This document shows, piece by piece, positions 4,996 to 10,776 of a DNA stretch of 10,776 nucleotides. A program made the translations under genes and the position numbers. Positions within the stretch are counted from its first letter, which is position 1, and each line of letters begins with the position of its first letter. The notes under the pieces are model-generated. The model was given only the letters and a program-made list of their open reading frames with translations, did not search any database and had not been told where the DNA came from. The DNA is from an uncultured Clostridia bacterium. GTDB lineage: Bacteria > Bacillota > Clostridia > Peptostreptococcales > Anaerovoracaceae. The stretch is from contig CAKQUI010000080.1 in NCBI GenBank assembly GCA_934277495.1, positions 1 to 10,776 on the forward strand, given 5' to 3'.

Positions 4996-6807
4996 ATGAA
5001 GGATTATCAGAAATATATAAGAAACTTTAGCATCATAGCACATATAGACCACGGCAAGTCGACACTTGCAGACAGAATAATAGAAAAAACAGGACTTGTT
5101 TCAGAACGTGAGATGAGAGAACAGTTCCTGGACAACATGGATCTTGAGCGTGAACGTGGTATCACTATCAAGCTTCAGACCACAAGACTTGTGTTCAAGT
5201 CCCAGGACGGCAATGAATACATTTTCAATCTCATAGATACTCCGGGACATGTGGACTTTACATACGAAGTATCAAGAAGTCTTGCTGCCTGCGAGGGTGC
5301 GGTTCTGGTGGTGGACGCTACACAGGGCGTTGAAGCCCAGACCCTTGCCAATGTATATCTGGCTATGGACGAAGACCTTGAGATAATGCCTGTGCTCAAC
5401 AAGATAGACCTTCCTTCAGCACGTCCTGACGAGGTGAAGCAGGAGATCGAAGACGTCATAGGAGTCGAGGCGGAAGACGCACCGCTGGTATCAGCCAAGG
5501 AAGGCATCGGTGTCGAAGAACTTCTTGAAGACATAGTAAAGAAAATACCGGCTCCGGAAGGAGATCCCGGCGGCAGACTCAAGGCACTCATATTCGACTC
5601 GTATTACGACAACTACAAAGGCGTCGTGATCTACACAAGGATATTCGATGGTACAGTCAAAGAGGGTGATACGATCTCGCTGATGAATACGGGCAAGAAA
5701 TACGAAGTCACCGAAGTCGGAGTATATTCTCCGGGACCCGTGGAGTGCAGCAGCCTGAGAGCTGGTGAAGTAGGATATATCTGCGCCAGCATCAAGCACG
5801 TTGCAGATGCCAGGGTCGGCGACACCATAACTCTGGCTGAGGATCCGGCAGATGAACCGCTGCCTGGATACAAGAAAGTGCAGCCGATGGTATACTGCGG
5901 TATATATCCGGCAGAAGGTGAGAAATACGAGAACGTAAAGGACGCTCTGGAAAAGCTCCAGGTAAATGATGCAGCTTTCCATTTCGAACCAGAGACATCT
6001 ACAGCGCTGGGATTCGGATTCAGATGCGGCTTCCTGGGACTTCTCCACATGGAGATAATAGTTGAACGTCTTGAACGTGAATTCGATCTTGGCGTGATAA
6101 CAACATCGCCGAGTGTAATATACAAGGTCGTGCTCAATGACGGCAGCGTACAGATGGTGCAGAACCCTTCCAACCTGCCTGATCCATCGACGATCGACCA
6201 CATAGAGGAGCCTATGGTAAAGGCAGATATCATGGTCCCTAAGGATTATGTAGGCAATATCATGGAGATATGTCAGGACCGCAGGGGCAAACTGCTGCAC
6301 ATGGAGTACATCACAGAAACAAGAGTGAACCTGCATTACGATATGCCGCTCAATGAAGTCATATACGATTTCTTTGACGCACTCAAGTCAAAGACGAGAG
6401 GCTACGGTTCGCTGGATTACGAGTTCACAAGGTACGAGCCTTCAAAGGTAGTGAAGCTCGATATACTGTTAAACAAAGATCTTGTGGATGCATTCTCCAT
6501 GATAGTCCATGAATCAAAAGCATACGCCAGAGGCAGATTCGTGTGCTCCAAGCTCAAGGAGATAATACCTATGCACCAGTTCGAAGTGCCGATCCAGGCA
6601 TCTATCGGACAGAAGGTCATCGCAAGAGAGACAGTGAGAGCCTACAGAAAAGACGTTATCGCCAAGTGTTACGGCGGGGATATATCAAGAAAGAAGAAGT
6701 TGTTGGAAAAACAGAAGGAAGGAAAAAAGAGAATGCGCCAGTTCGGTACTGTAGAAGTACCACAGGAAGCATTTACCGCGGTACTGAAGTATGACGACAA
6801 CAAATAA
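4996..6807 (+). CDS. lepA: Elongation factor 4 (LepA), ribosome-associated GTPase
   Basis: Translation GTPase related to EF-G that binds the ribosome and affects translocation, initiation and ribosome maturation. At 603 aa it has the normal length. The G domain is complete: P-loop AHIDHGKS (15-22), the switch I region ending in [14 protein letters not shown] (81-85) and NKID (135-138). Domain 2, an EF-G-like domain III/V region ([25 protein letters not shown]) and the basic LepA-specific C-terminal domain (residues ~490-603, rich in [16 protein letters not shown]) follow. GAGAGG lies 5 bases before the ATG. Its last 17 bases overlap hemW, so the two are translated from one message. The position after gpr-spoIIP is conserved in Firmicutes. 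Confidence 0.98.
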   Translation: MKDYQKYIRNFSIIAHIDHGKSTLADRIIEKTGLVSEREMREQFLDNMDLERERGITIKLQTTRLVFKSQDGNEYIFNLIDTPGHVDFTYEVSRSLAACEGAVLVVDATQGVEAQTLANVYLAMDEDLEIMPVLNKIDLPSARPDEVKQEIEDVIGVEAEDAPLVSAKEGIGVEELLEDIVKKIPAPEGDPGGRLKALIFDSYYDNYKGVVIYTRIFDGTVKEGDTISLMNTGKKYEVTEVGVYSPGPVECSSLRAGEVGYICASIKHVADARVGDTITLAEDPADEPLPGYKKVQPMVYCGIYPAEGEKYENVKDALEKLQVNDAAFHFEPETSTALGFGFRCGFLGLLHMEIIVERLEREFDLGVITTSPSVIYKVVLNDGSVQMVQNPSNLPDPSTIDHIEEPMVKADIMVPKDYVGNIMEICQDRRGKLLHMEYITETRVNLHYDMPLNEVIYDFFDALKSKTRGYGSLDYEFTRYEPSKVVKLDILLNKDLVDAFSMIVHESKAYARGRFVCSKLKEIIPMHQFEVPIQASIGQKVIARETVRAYRKDVIAKCYGGDISRKKKLLEKQKEGKKRMRQFGTVEVPQEAFTAVLKYDDNK

Positions 6808-7939
6808 ACTCGGACTGTATATCCATATACCATTTTGCGTGAAAAAGTGCAGATACTGTGACTTTCTGTCGTTTCAGTGCACTGAGAGCAGGATATTGAG
6901 CGAGTACGCCAGTGCACTGATACAGGAAATAAAAATAAAATCACGTGACTGGCATTTTCGAGAAGTGGATACCGTATACATAGGCGGAGGCACGCCGTCT
7001 TTGATGCCGGCAAAGGATATCGGCAGGATAATGGACAGTCTGAGGGATAATTTCTATATTTCGGAGGATGCTGAGATCACGATAGAGGTGAATCCGGCGA
7101 CAGTATCCGATGAAAAGATGGATATGTATCTTTCAAAAGGGATAAACAGGATGAGCATGGGGGTTCAGTCTTTCGAAAATCCGGTGCTGGAGACTCTGGG
7201 CAGGATACACAGCAAGAACGATGCATTCAATTCGTTCCAGCGAGCCAGGAAGGCGGGATTCGAGAATATCAATCTGGACATCATGTTCGGAATACCGGGG
7301 CAGAGTCTCAAGATGTGGAAAGACACTGTACGGCAGTGTATATTTTCAGGACCTACACATATTTCCATGTACAGCCTGCAGATAGAAGAAGGCACAGAGT
7401 TTTACGATATGTACAAAAAAGGGCAGCTGGAGGCAGTTTCAGATACCATCGACAGGGAAATGTATCACGAAGCTCTCAGGATGATGCGCACAGCCGGGTA
7501 TGAACATTACGAGATATCGAACTGTGCACTGCGGGGCTACAGGAGCAGACACAACATGAAATACTGGTCATATGAAGAATATGCAGGTATAGGGCTGGGT
7601 GCAAGCTCGTTCATCGACGGCAGCAGATACAGCAACTGCAGCCGGATGAGTGATTATATCAAAGCCATAAAGCGAAATGTCTCACCGGTGGATGCGGGGA
7701 GTGTGCAGAACTACAGCAAAAAAGAAGAAATGGGCATATATGTCTTTACAGGTCTCAGGAAGGCTGAAGGTATAAGCATAGATCATTTTCAGCACACGTT
7801 CAATGAATATTTCTTCTGTGTGTATGACAAGGAACTGCTGAAAAAATACAAGGGGCTGCTGGTCTGCTCGGATGACAGGCTGTATCTGACAGAACGTGGC
7901 ATGGATATATCAAACAGAATAATGGCGGAGTTTATCTGA
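6791..7939 (+). CDS. hemW: HemW, heme chaperone-type radical SAM protein (HemN-like)
   Basis: Radical SAM protein of the HemW family, often annotated as oxygen-independent coproporphyrinogen III oxidase. HemW proteins bind heme and are thought to act as heme chaperones rather than as the oxidase. The product is 382 aa. The [4Fe-4S] motif is C16-x3-C20-x2-C23, followed by D24-F25 rather than the extra Cys of true HemN. The SAM-binding GGGTPS lies at 65-70, and the heme-binding HNxxYW signature is present as HNMKYW (254-259). The C-terminal HemN domain ([26 protein letters not shown]) is intact. The ATG lies inside the end of lepA in another frame with no clear Shine-Dalgarno, which suggests translational coupling. 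Its TGA overlaps the glpK ATG by one base. In many Firmicutes hrcA follows hemW; it does not here. Confidence 0.95.
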   Translation: MTTTNKLGLYIHIPFCVKKCRYCDFLSFQCTESRILSEYASALIQEIKIKSRDWHFREVDTVYIGGGTPSLMPAKDIGRIMDSLRDNFYISEDAEITIEVNPATVSDEKMDMYLSKGINRMSMGVQSFENPVLETLGRIHSKNDAFNSFQRARKAGFENINLDIMFGIPGQSLKMWKDTVRQCIFSGPTHISMYSLQIEEGTEFYDMYKKGQLEAVSDTIDREMYHEALRMMRTAGYEHYEISNCALRGYRSRHNMKYWSYEEYAGIGLGASSFIDGSRYSNCSRMSDYIKAIKRNVSPVDAGSVQNYSKKEEMGIYVFTGLRKAEGISIDHFQHTFNEYFFCVYDKELLKKYKGLLVCSDDRLYLTERGMDISNRIMAEFI

Positions 7940-9438
7940 TGAAAAAGAAATACGTGATGGCACTTGATCAGGGTACGACAAGTGCCAGATGCATAATTTA
8001 CGACAAAAGCGGCAGACAGATCAGTTCTGCCCAGAAAGAATTCAGACAGATCTATCCGAGAGCAGGATGGGTGGAGCATGATCCGATGGAGATATGGTCC
8101 ACACAGATAGGCGTAGCTCAGGAAGCGCTGCTGAAAATAGACGCTACATATATGGACATAGATTCCATAGGTATCACGAACCAGAGAGAGACCACAATAG
8201 TATGGGACAGGAAGACAGGTGAACCTGTATACAATGCCATAGTGTGGCAGTGCCGAAGGACAGCAGGTTTCTGTGATGAACTGAAAGCCCAGGGACTGTC
8301 GGACAGTTTCAGAGAAAAGACCGGTCTTCTGATAGATCCGTATTTTTCAGCGACGAAACTCAGATGGATACTTGAAAATACCGAAGGTGCATATGAACGT
8401 GCCAGAAACGGAGATCTTCTGTTCGGCACAGTGGAAACCTGGCTCATATGGAAACTCACAGATGGCAGAGTGCATGTCACGGATTATTCCAATGCATCAA
8501 GAACGATGATGTTCAATATACATGAGCTCAGATGGGATCGTGATATACTGAGGCAGCTGGATATACCTGAATGTATGCTGCCGCAGGTAAAACCATCCAG
8601 CATGGTGTACGGAGAAAGCAGCCCGCTTATCTTCGGAGGCGCCATACCTGTTTCAGGTGCAGCTGGAGATCAGCAGTCTGCACTGTTCGGTCAGACATGT
8701 TTTGAGCCCGGGGACGCCAAGAACACATATGGGACAGGCGGTTTCATGCTGGTGAACACAGGCAGCAGACCTGTTACATCGAAGAACGGCCTGATAACCA
8801 CTGTTGCATGGGGTATAGGCGATGAAGTTGACTATGCCCTGGAGGGATCGGTTTTCGTGTCAGGAGCAACGATACAGTGGCTCAGGGACGAGCTGCGCAT
8901 CATAGACAGTGCAGCTGAGTCAGAAAAACTGGCAAGGATGGTGGATGATACTGCAGGTACATATATAGTGCCGGCATTCACAGGGCTGGGAGCCCCTTAC
9001 TGGGATCCGTATGCCAGAGGAGCGATAGTCGGTCTGACCAGAGGAGCAGGCAGGAACCATATCGTCAGAGCAGCCCTTGAATCCATGGCGTATCAGACAT
9101 ACGACCTTATGACTGCGATGTCAGAGGATATGGGAGGTCCTGTCAGGACTTTCAAGGTAGACGGTGGGGCATGTGCCAACGACTTTCTCCTGGAATTCCA
9201 GGCAGATATCATGGATATGCCTTTGTACAGACCGGAGTGTATAGAAACGACATCTCTGGGAGCGGCATATCTGGCAGGACTGGCAACAGGCTACTGGAAA
9301 AATAAAGCCGATATAATGTCGAACTGGCAGCTGGACTGCAGGTTCGATCCGCATATGGACCAGCAAAAAAGAAAAAAACTGCTTTCAGGATGGCATAAAG
9401 CGATCGATCGTGCACGGGGCTGGGCGGAATATGAATAG
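7939..9438 (+). CDS. glpK: Glycerol kinase
   Basis: FGGY-family kinase that converts glycerol and ATP to glycerol-3-phosphate for catabolism and lipid synthesis. The 499 aa are full length. Visible landmarks are the N-terminal phosphate loop [11 protein letters not shown], the glycerol-contacting R83-E84 in TNQRETT, Y135, and D244-Q245 in [12 protein letters not shown], the [10 protein letters not shown] loop, [11 protein letters not shown], and the C-terminal signature [17 protein letters not shown]. At 224-234 the sequence [11 protein letters not shown] replaces the region that carries the phosphorylatable His (YHFYG type) in enterococcal and bacillar GlpK. HPr-dependent activation is therefore unlikely. 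GGCGGAG lies 8 bases before the ATG, which overlaps the hemW stop by one base. No glpF, glpD or glpO is near. The gene ends the lepA unit, followed by the terminator at 9497-9525. Confidence 0.97.
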   Translation: MKKKYVMALDQGTTSARCIIYDKSGRQISSAQKEFRQIYPRAGWVEHDPMEIWSTQIGVAQEALLKIDATYMDIDSIGITNQRETTIVWDRKTGEPVYNAIVWQCRRTAGFCDELKAQGLSDSFREKTGLLIDPYFSATKLRWILENTEGAYERARNGDLLFGTVETWLIWKLTDGRVHVTDYSNASRTMMFNIHELRWDRDILRQLDIPECMLPQVKPSSMVYGESSPLIFGGAIPVSGAAGDQQSALFGQTCFEPGDAKNTYGTGGFMLVNTGSRPVTSKNGLITTVAWGIGDEVDYALEGSVFVSGATIQWLRDELRIIDSAAESEKLARMVDDTAGTYIVPAFTGLGAPYWDPYARGAIVGLTRGAGRNHIVRAALESMAYQTYDLMTAMSEDMGGPVRTFKVDGGACANDFLLEFQADIMDMPLYRPECIETTSLGAAYLAGLATGYWKNKADIMSNWQLDCRFDPHMDQQKRKKLLSGWHKAIDRARGWAEYE

Positions 9439-9496
9439 GTCGGCAAAAAAATTCCCGACAGGAAGAAATTTTCATGAAAAAACGATAAGAACATAC

Positions 9497-9525
9497 AGCC
9501 GGACTGCATCTGCAGACCGGCTTTT
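9497..9525 (+). terminator. Terminator of the lepA-hemW-glpK unit
   Basis: The outer stem is AGCCGG/CCGGCT (9497-9502 with 9517-9522). After a symmetric A/A mismatch an inner stem CTGC/GCAG (9504-9507 with 9512-9515) closes a 4-nt loop, and TTTT follows. The thiN transcript reaches the same hairpin from the other side, where the T-tract is poor, so the minus-strand function is uncertain. The rest of the 107-base gap (9439-9545) is AT-rich, with only a weak 5-bp inverted repeat GTCGG/CCGAC at 9439-9459. Confidence 0.75.
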
Positions 9526-9545
9526 GAAATTTTATAATAAAAAAT

Positions 9546-10181
9546 TTATTTTTTTGATAAAACGATCAGGAGCGTGCCCTCTGCTACTGAAATGATAGCG
9601 TCTTCGCCTTCTGTAAATTCATTGCTGACACCAAGCGGTATGTTCCTCGACATCGTGTAGTCTTCAAGCGTATATTTTGTATTGTGCACAGAAACGCCGC
9701 AGCATTTGTCAGACAGTGAAAACAACGATATATAGGTGTTTTCTCTGTATGGCACAGTTATCTCACTGCAGCTGCATCCTTCAGCTGCAAAACATTCGTT
9801 GCGCCCGTCCATCATATATATCCGGTCAAAGCATCTGCAGTAGCATGACAGTATCTGTATGCTGGCGATGGTCTGGTCGAGCCGCCCGCCGATACCTCCT
9901 ATTATGCAAACTTCACTGGCCACAAGAGAAGCTGCTTTTTTCACAGCGAGCTCAAGATCTGTGAAATCTTTTTCAGGCGGAAATGTTTCTGTTTCGATAT
10001 CTGCAGGCAGGCTGCAGGTCACTGAATCGAAGTCTCCCATAAGCAGATCAGGCACGATCCCGTGCTGCCGGGCTATGTCGTATCCACCATCCGCACATAT
10101 GACGTAATCGTTGGAATTTACACAATTTTCGAACGCAATAGGTGCGTCCAGATATGATGTTATTATTACAATTCTGTTCAT
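9546..10181 (-). CDS. thiN: Thiamine pyrophosphokinase
   Basis: Cytosolic enzyme that transfers pyrophosphate from ATP to thiamine, giving the cofactor thiamine diphosphate. The 211 aa match the bacterial TPK/ThiN family. Motifs are CADGGYD (D31), LLMGDFDS (D50, D52), the metal/ATP site EKDFTDLELAV (D72, D75) and GGIGGRLDQTIAS (R100, D102). The usual His after that last Asp is Gln here. The C-terminal all-beta half ends with PLGVSNEFTEGEDAIISVAEGTLLIVL, typical of the thiamine-binding domain. The protein is unusually cysteine-rich (12 Cys, including CYCRC and CSC). AAAGGA precedes the ATG by about 11 bases, and a good promoter sits in the divergent region. In many Firmicutes this gene follows rsgA-rpe; here it stands alone. 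Confidence 0.92.
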   Translation of the reverse strand: MNRIVIITSYLDAPIAFENCVNSNDYVICADGGYDIARQHGIVPDLLMGDFDSVTCSLPADIETETFPPEKDFTDLELAVKKAASLVASEVCIIGGIGGRLDQTIASIQILSCYCRCFDRIYMMDGRNECFAAEGCSCSEITVPYRENTYISLFSLSDKCCGVSVHNTKYTLEDYTMSRNIPLGVSNEFTEGEDAIISVAEGTLLIVLSKK

Positions 10182-10188
10182 TTGACCA
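10181..10188. repeat. Left arm of an inverted repeat flanking the thiN/nifU promoters
   Basis: TTTGACCA here is the exact reverse complement of TGGTCAAA at 10262-10269. This copy overlaps the thiN start codon; the other overlaps the predicted nifU-gene transcription start. The two divergent promoters lie between them. Confidence 0.4.
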
Positions 10189-10216
10189 AAAATCCTTTTA
10201 TTTTCTTTTTTTGATT

Positions 10217-10246
10217 ATTATATACCCTTGAAAAACATTTCAGCAA
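10217..10246 (-). promoter_or_regulatory. Sigma-A promoter of thiN
   Basis: On the minus strand TTGCTG (10241-10246), 18 bases, then TATAAT (10217-10222). Transcription would start near 10210, leaving about 29 nt of leader. Its -35 box lies in the spacer of the opposing promoter at 10228-10256. Confidence 0.65.
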
Positions 10247-10256
10247 GATATATAAT
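10228..10256 (+). promoter_or_regulatory. Strong sigma-A promoter of the NifU-domain gene
   Basis: TTGAAA (10228-10233), exactly 17 bases, then a perfect TATAAT (10251-10256). This is the best consensus promoter in the window. Transcription would start near 10263, giving a leader of about 60 nt that contains the dyad at 10276-10291. Confidence 0.8.
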
Positions 10257-10261
10257 AGACA

Positions 10262-10291
10262 TGGTCAAAGGATCATGACCCCCAGGGGTCA
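10262..10291 (+). promoter_or_regulatory. Operator-like or hairpin dyad in the leader of the NifU-domain gene
   Basis: TGACCCC (10276-10282) and GGGGTCA (10285-10291) form a 16-base dyad with a 2-base centre; as RNA it would fold as 6 bp with a CCAG loop. Just upstream, TGGTCAAA (10262-10269) gives a further GGTCA that pairs in inverted fashion with TGACC at 10276-10280. No T-tract follows, so it is not an intrinsic terminator. It lies just downstream of the predicted start site, where a repressor would block transcription. Its role is unproven. Confidence 0.45.
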
Positions 10292-10322
10292 GACCGGATT
10301 ATGACTGAAACGAGGTACTACT

Positions 10323-10607
10323 ATGGAAGACAAGATCACAAAAGTTTTAAAGGACAGGGTAGATCCTGTACTGGCGGCACACTACGGCGGAGCCATTCTT
10401 ACGAAGTATGATAACGGTGTGGCATATGTCAGACTTACAGGAGCATGTGCATCATGTCCTTCAGCACAGCAGACTATAGAGGATGTTGTCAAATCTGTTG
10501 TGATGGGTGAGCTCGATGAGGTAAAGGATGTCATTCTCGACACCTCGGTGAGTGAAGATCTGCTGGATATGGCAAGAAAGATCCTGAACAAGGAAATAAC
10601 CGACTGA
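10323..10607 (+). CDS. NifU-like C-terminal domain protein (iron-sulfur cluster scaffold/carrier)
   Basis: A 94-residue stand-alone NifU C-terminal (Nfu-type) domain. Such proteins hold or pass on [4Fe-4S] clusters through a CxxC pair shared between two subunits. Here the pair is C42-x2-C45 in RLTGACASCPSAQQTIEDVV, preceded by HYGGAILTKYDNGVAYVRL. It lacks the N-terminal NifU/IscU scaffold and ferredoxin domains. GAGGT (10312-10316) lies 6 bases before the ATG. The strong promoter at 10228-10256 drives it. No terminator is seen after the stop, so transcription may continue into the gene at 10734. No isc or suf gene is in the window. Confidence 0.92.
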   Translation: MEDKITKVLKDRVDPVLAAHYGGAILTKYDNGVAYVRLTGACASCPSAQQTIEDVVKSVVMGELDEVKDVILDTSVSEDLLDMARKILNKEITD

Positions 10608-10634
10608 TAACAAAAATTGGCACAGGATTTGCTA

Positions 10635-10663
10635 TTGTAATTCAGCAGGAAAGCTATTAATAT
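10635..10663 (+). promoter_or_regulatory. Candidate promoter for the gene at the right edge
   Basis: TTGTAA (10635-10640), 17 bases, then TAATAT (10658-10663), about 70 bases upstream of the ATG at 10734. A TATGAT at 10668-10673 is an alternative -10 without a matching -35. The leader has two purine-rich stretches, GGAGGAG (10698-10704) and AAAGGAG (10716-10722). Confidence 0.45.
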
Positions 10664-10733
10664 AGTTTATGATTTCTGCGGACACAATTAAGTGGCCGGA
10701 GGAGTTAAAAATAATAAAGGAGTGATTTTAATT

Positions 10734-10776
10734 ATGTTAATGACAGGAGAACAGTACATCGAAAGCTTGAGAAAGT
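10734..10776 (+). CDS. N-terminus of an HpaB-family flavoprotein, likely 4-hydroxybutyryl-CoA dehydratase (partial)
   Basis: Only 14 codons are inside the window: MLMTGEQYIESLRK. This closely matches, from memory, the start of 4-hydroxybutyryl-CoA dehydratase (AbfD) and related members of the 4-hydroxyphenylacetate 3-hydroxylase family. Clostridial AbfD is an FAD and [4Fe-4S] enzyme that turns 4-hydroxybutyryl-CoA into crotonyl-CoA in 4-aminobutyrate and succinate fermentation. AAAGGAG lies 11 bases before the ATG. A GTG in frame at 10722 overlaps that site and is unlikely to be the start. The family call is fairly likely; the exact enzyme cannot be settled from 14 residues. Confidence 0.6.
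   Translation, partial: MLMTGEQYIESLRK

Noticed and set aside
5491..6336. Long minus-strand ORF (281 codons) inside lepA, with another of 200 codons at 5631-6233
   Set aside because: Both lie wholly antisense to the well-supported lepA frame, have no ribosome binding site and show no recognisable protein pattern. They follow from lepA codon bias.
9526..9556. AT-rich inverted repeat (AAATTT arms) followed by seven T, as a second terminator
   Set aside because: The stem is A/T only and weak, and the T run overlaps the end of thiN, whose C-terminal lysine codons explain it.
10261..10276. Tiny upstream ORF (MVKGS) before the NifU-domain gene
   Set aside because: It would begin at or before the predicted transcription start, has no ribosome binding site and is only five codons.
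1..10776. CRISPR arrays, insertion sequences, tRNA or rRNA genes, toxin-antitoxin or defence genes
   Set aside because: I looked on both strands for regularly spaced repeats, transposase motifs, cloverleaf-like segments and small paired ORFs and saw none. The window is mainly core genes.

Overview
The window looks like a chromosomal segment of an anaerobic, endospore-forming Firmicute (class Clostridia). The evidence is the germination protease gpr next to spoIIP, AGGAGG-type ribosome binding sites, heavy use of ATA and AGA codons, TTG starts, and sigma-A-like promoters with 17-18 bp spacers. The fragment at the right edge resembles the N-terminus of 4-hydroxybutyryl-CoA dehydratase. That would fit an amino-acid or 4-aminobutyrate fermenter, for example a relative of Anaerovorax/Aminipila, but this placement is inference.

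Layout. Bases 1-156 hold the tail of a plus-strand gene, its terminator, and a second terminator facing the other way. Bases 180-2788 are a minus-strand series, read right to left: rpsT (ribosomal protein S20), an S66 LD-carboxypeptidase, deoD (purine nucleoside phosphorylase) and a small DtxR/MntR-type metal regulator. Divergent from rpsT are gpr, spoIIP, an unlisted 50-residue membrane ORF, lepA, hemW and glpK (2935-9438), closed by a terminator at 9497-9525. A minus-strand thiamine pyrophosphokinase (9546-10181) then diverges from a NifU-domain gene (10323-10607). The HpaB/AbfD-like gene begins at 10734 and runs off the edge.

How the genes relate. The rpsT/gpr/spoIIP/(small ORF)/lepA/hemW order is the conserved Firmicute arrangement. 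In Bacillus subtilis the slot between spoIIP and lepA is held by yqxA. gpr and spoIIP act in sporulation and germination. lepA and hemW are housekeeping genes and appear to have their own promoter inside the small ORF. What usually follows hemW (hrcA-grpE-dnaK) is absent, and glpK is instead coupled to hemW by a 1-nt stop/start overlap. The thiN/nifU intergenic region has two strong promoters that physically overlap, with repeated TGACC/GGTCA half-sites.

I found no clearly novel multi-gene system such as a defence island, CRISPR array or mobile element. Most genes are recognisable core genes. The points worth a second look are small: the overlooked ORF, corrected start codons, overlapping promoters with dyads, a structured leader with a terminator directly upstream of the S66 peptidase gene, and unusual ligand or regulatory residues in the metal regulator and glycerol kinase. 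All product names come from motif recognition by eye; no searches were run.
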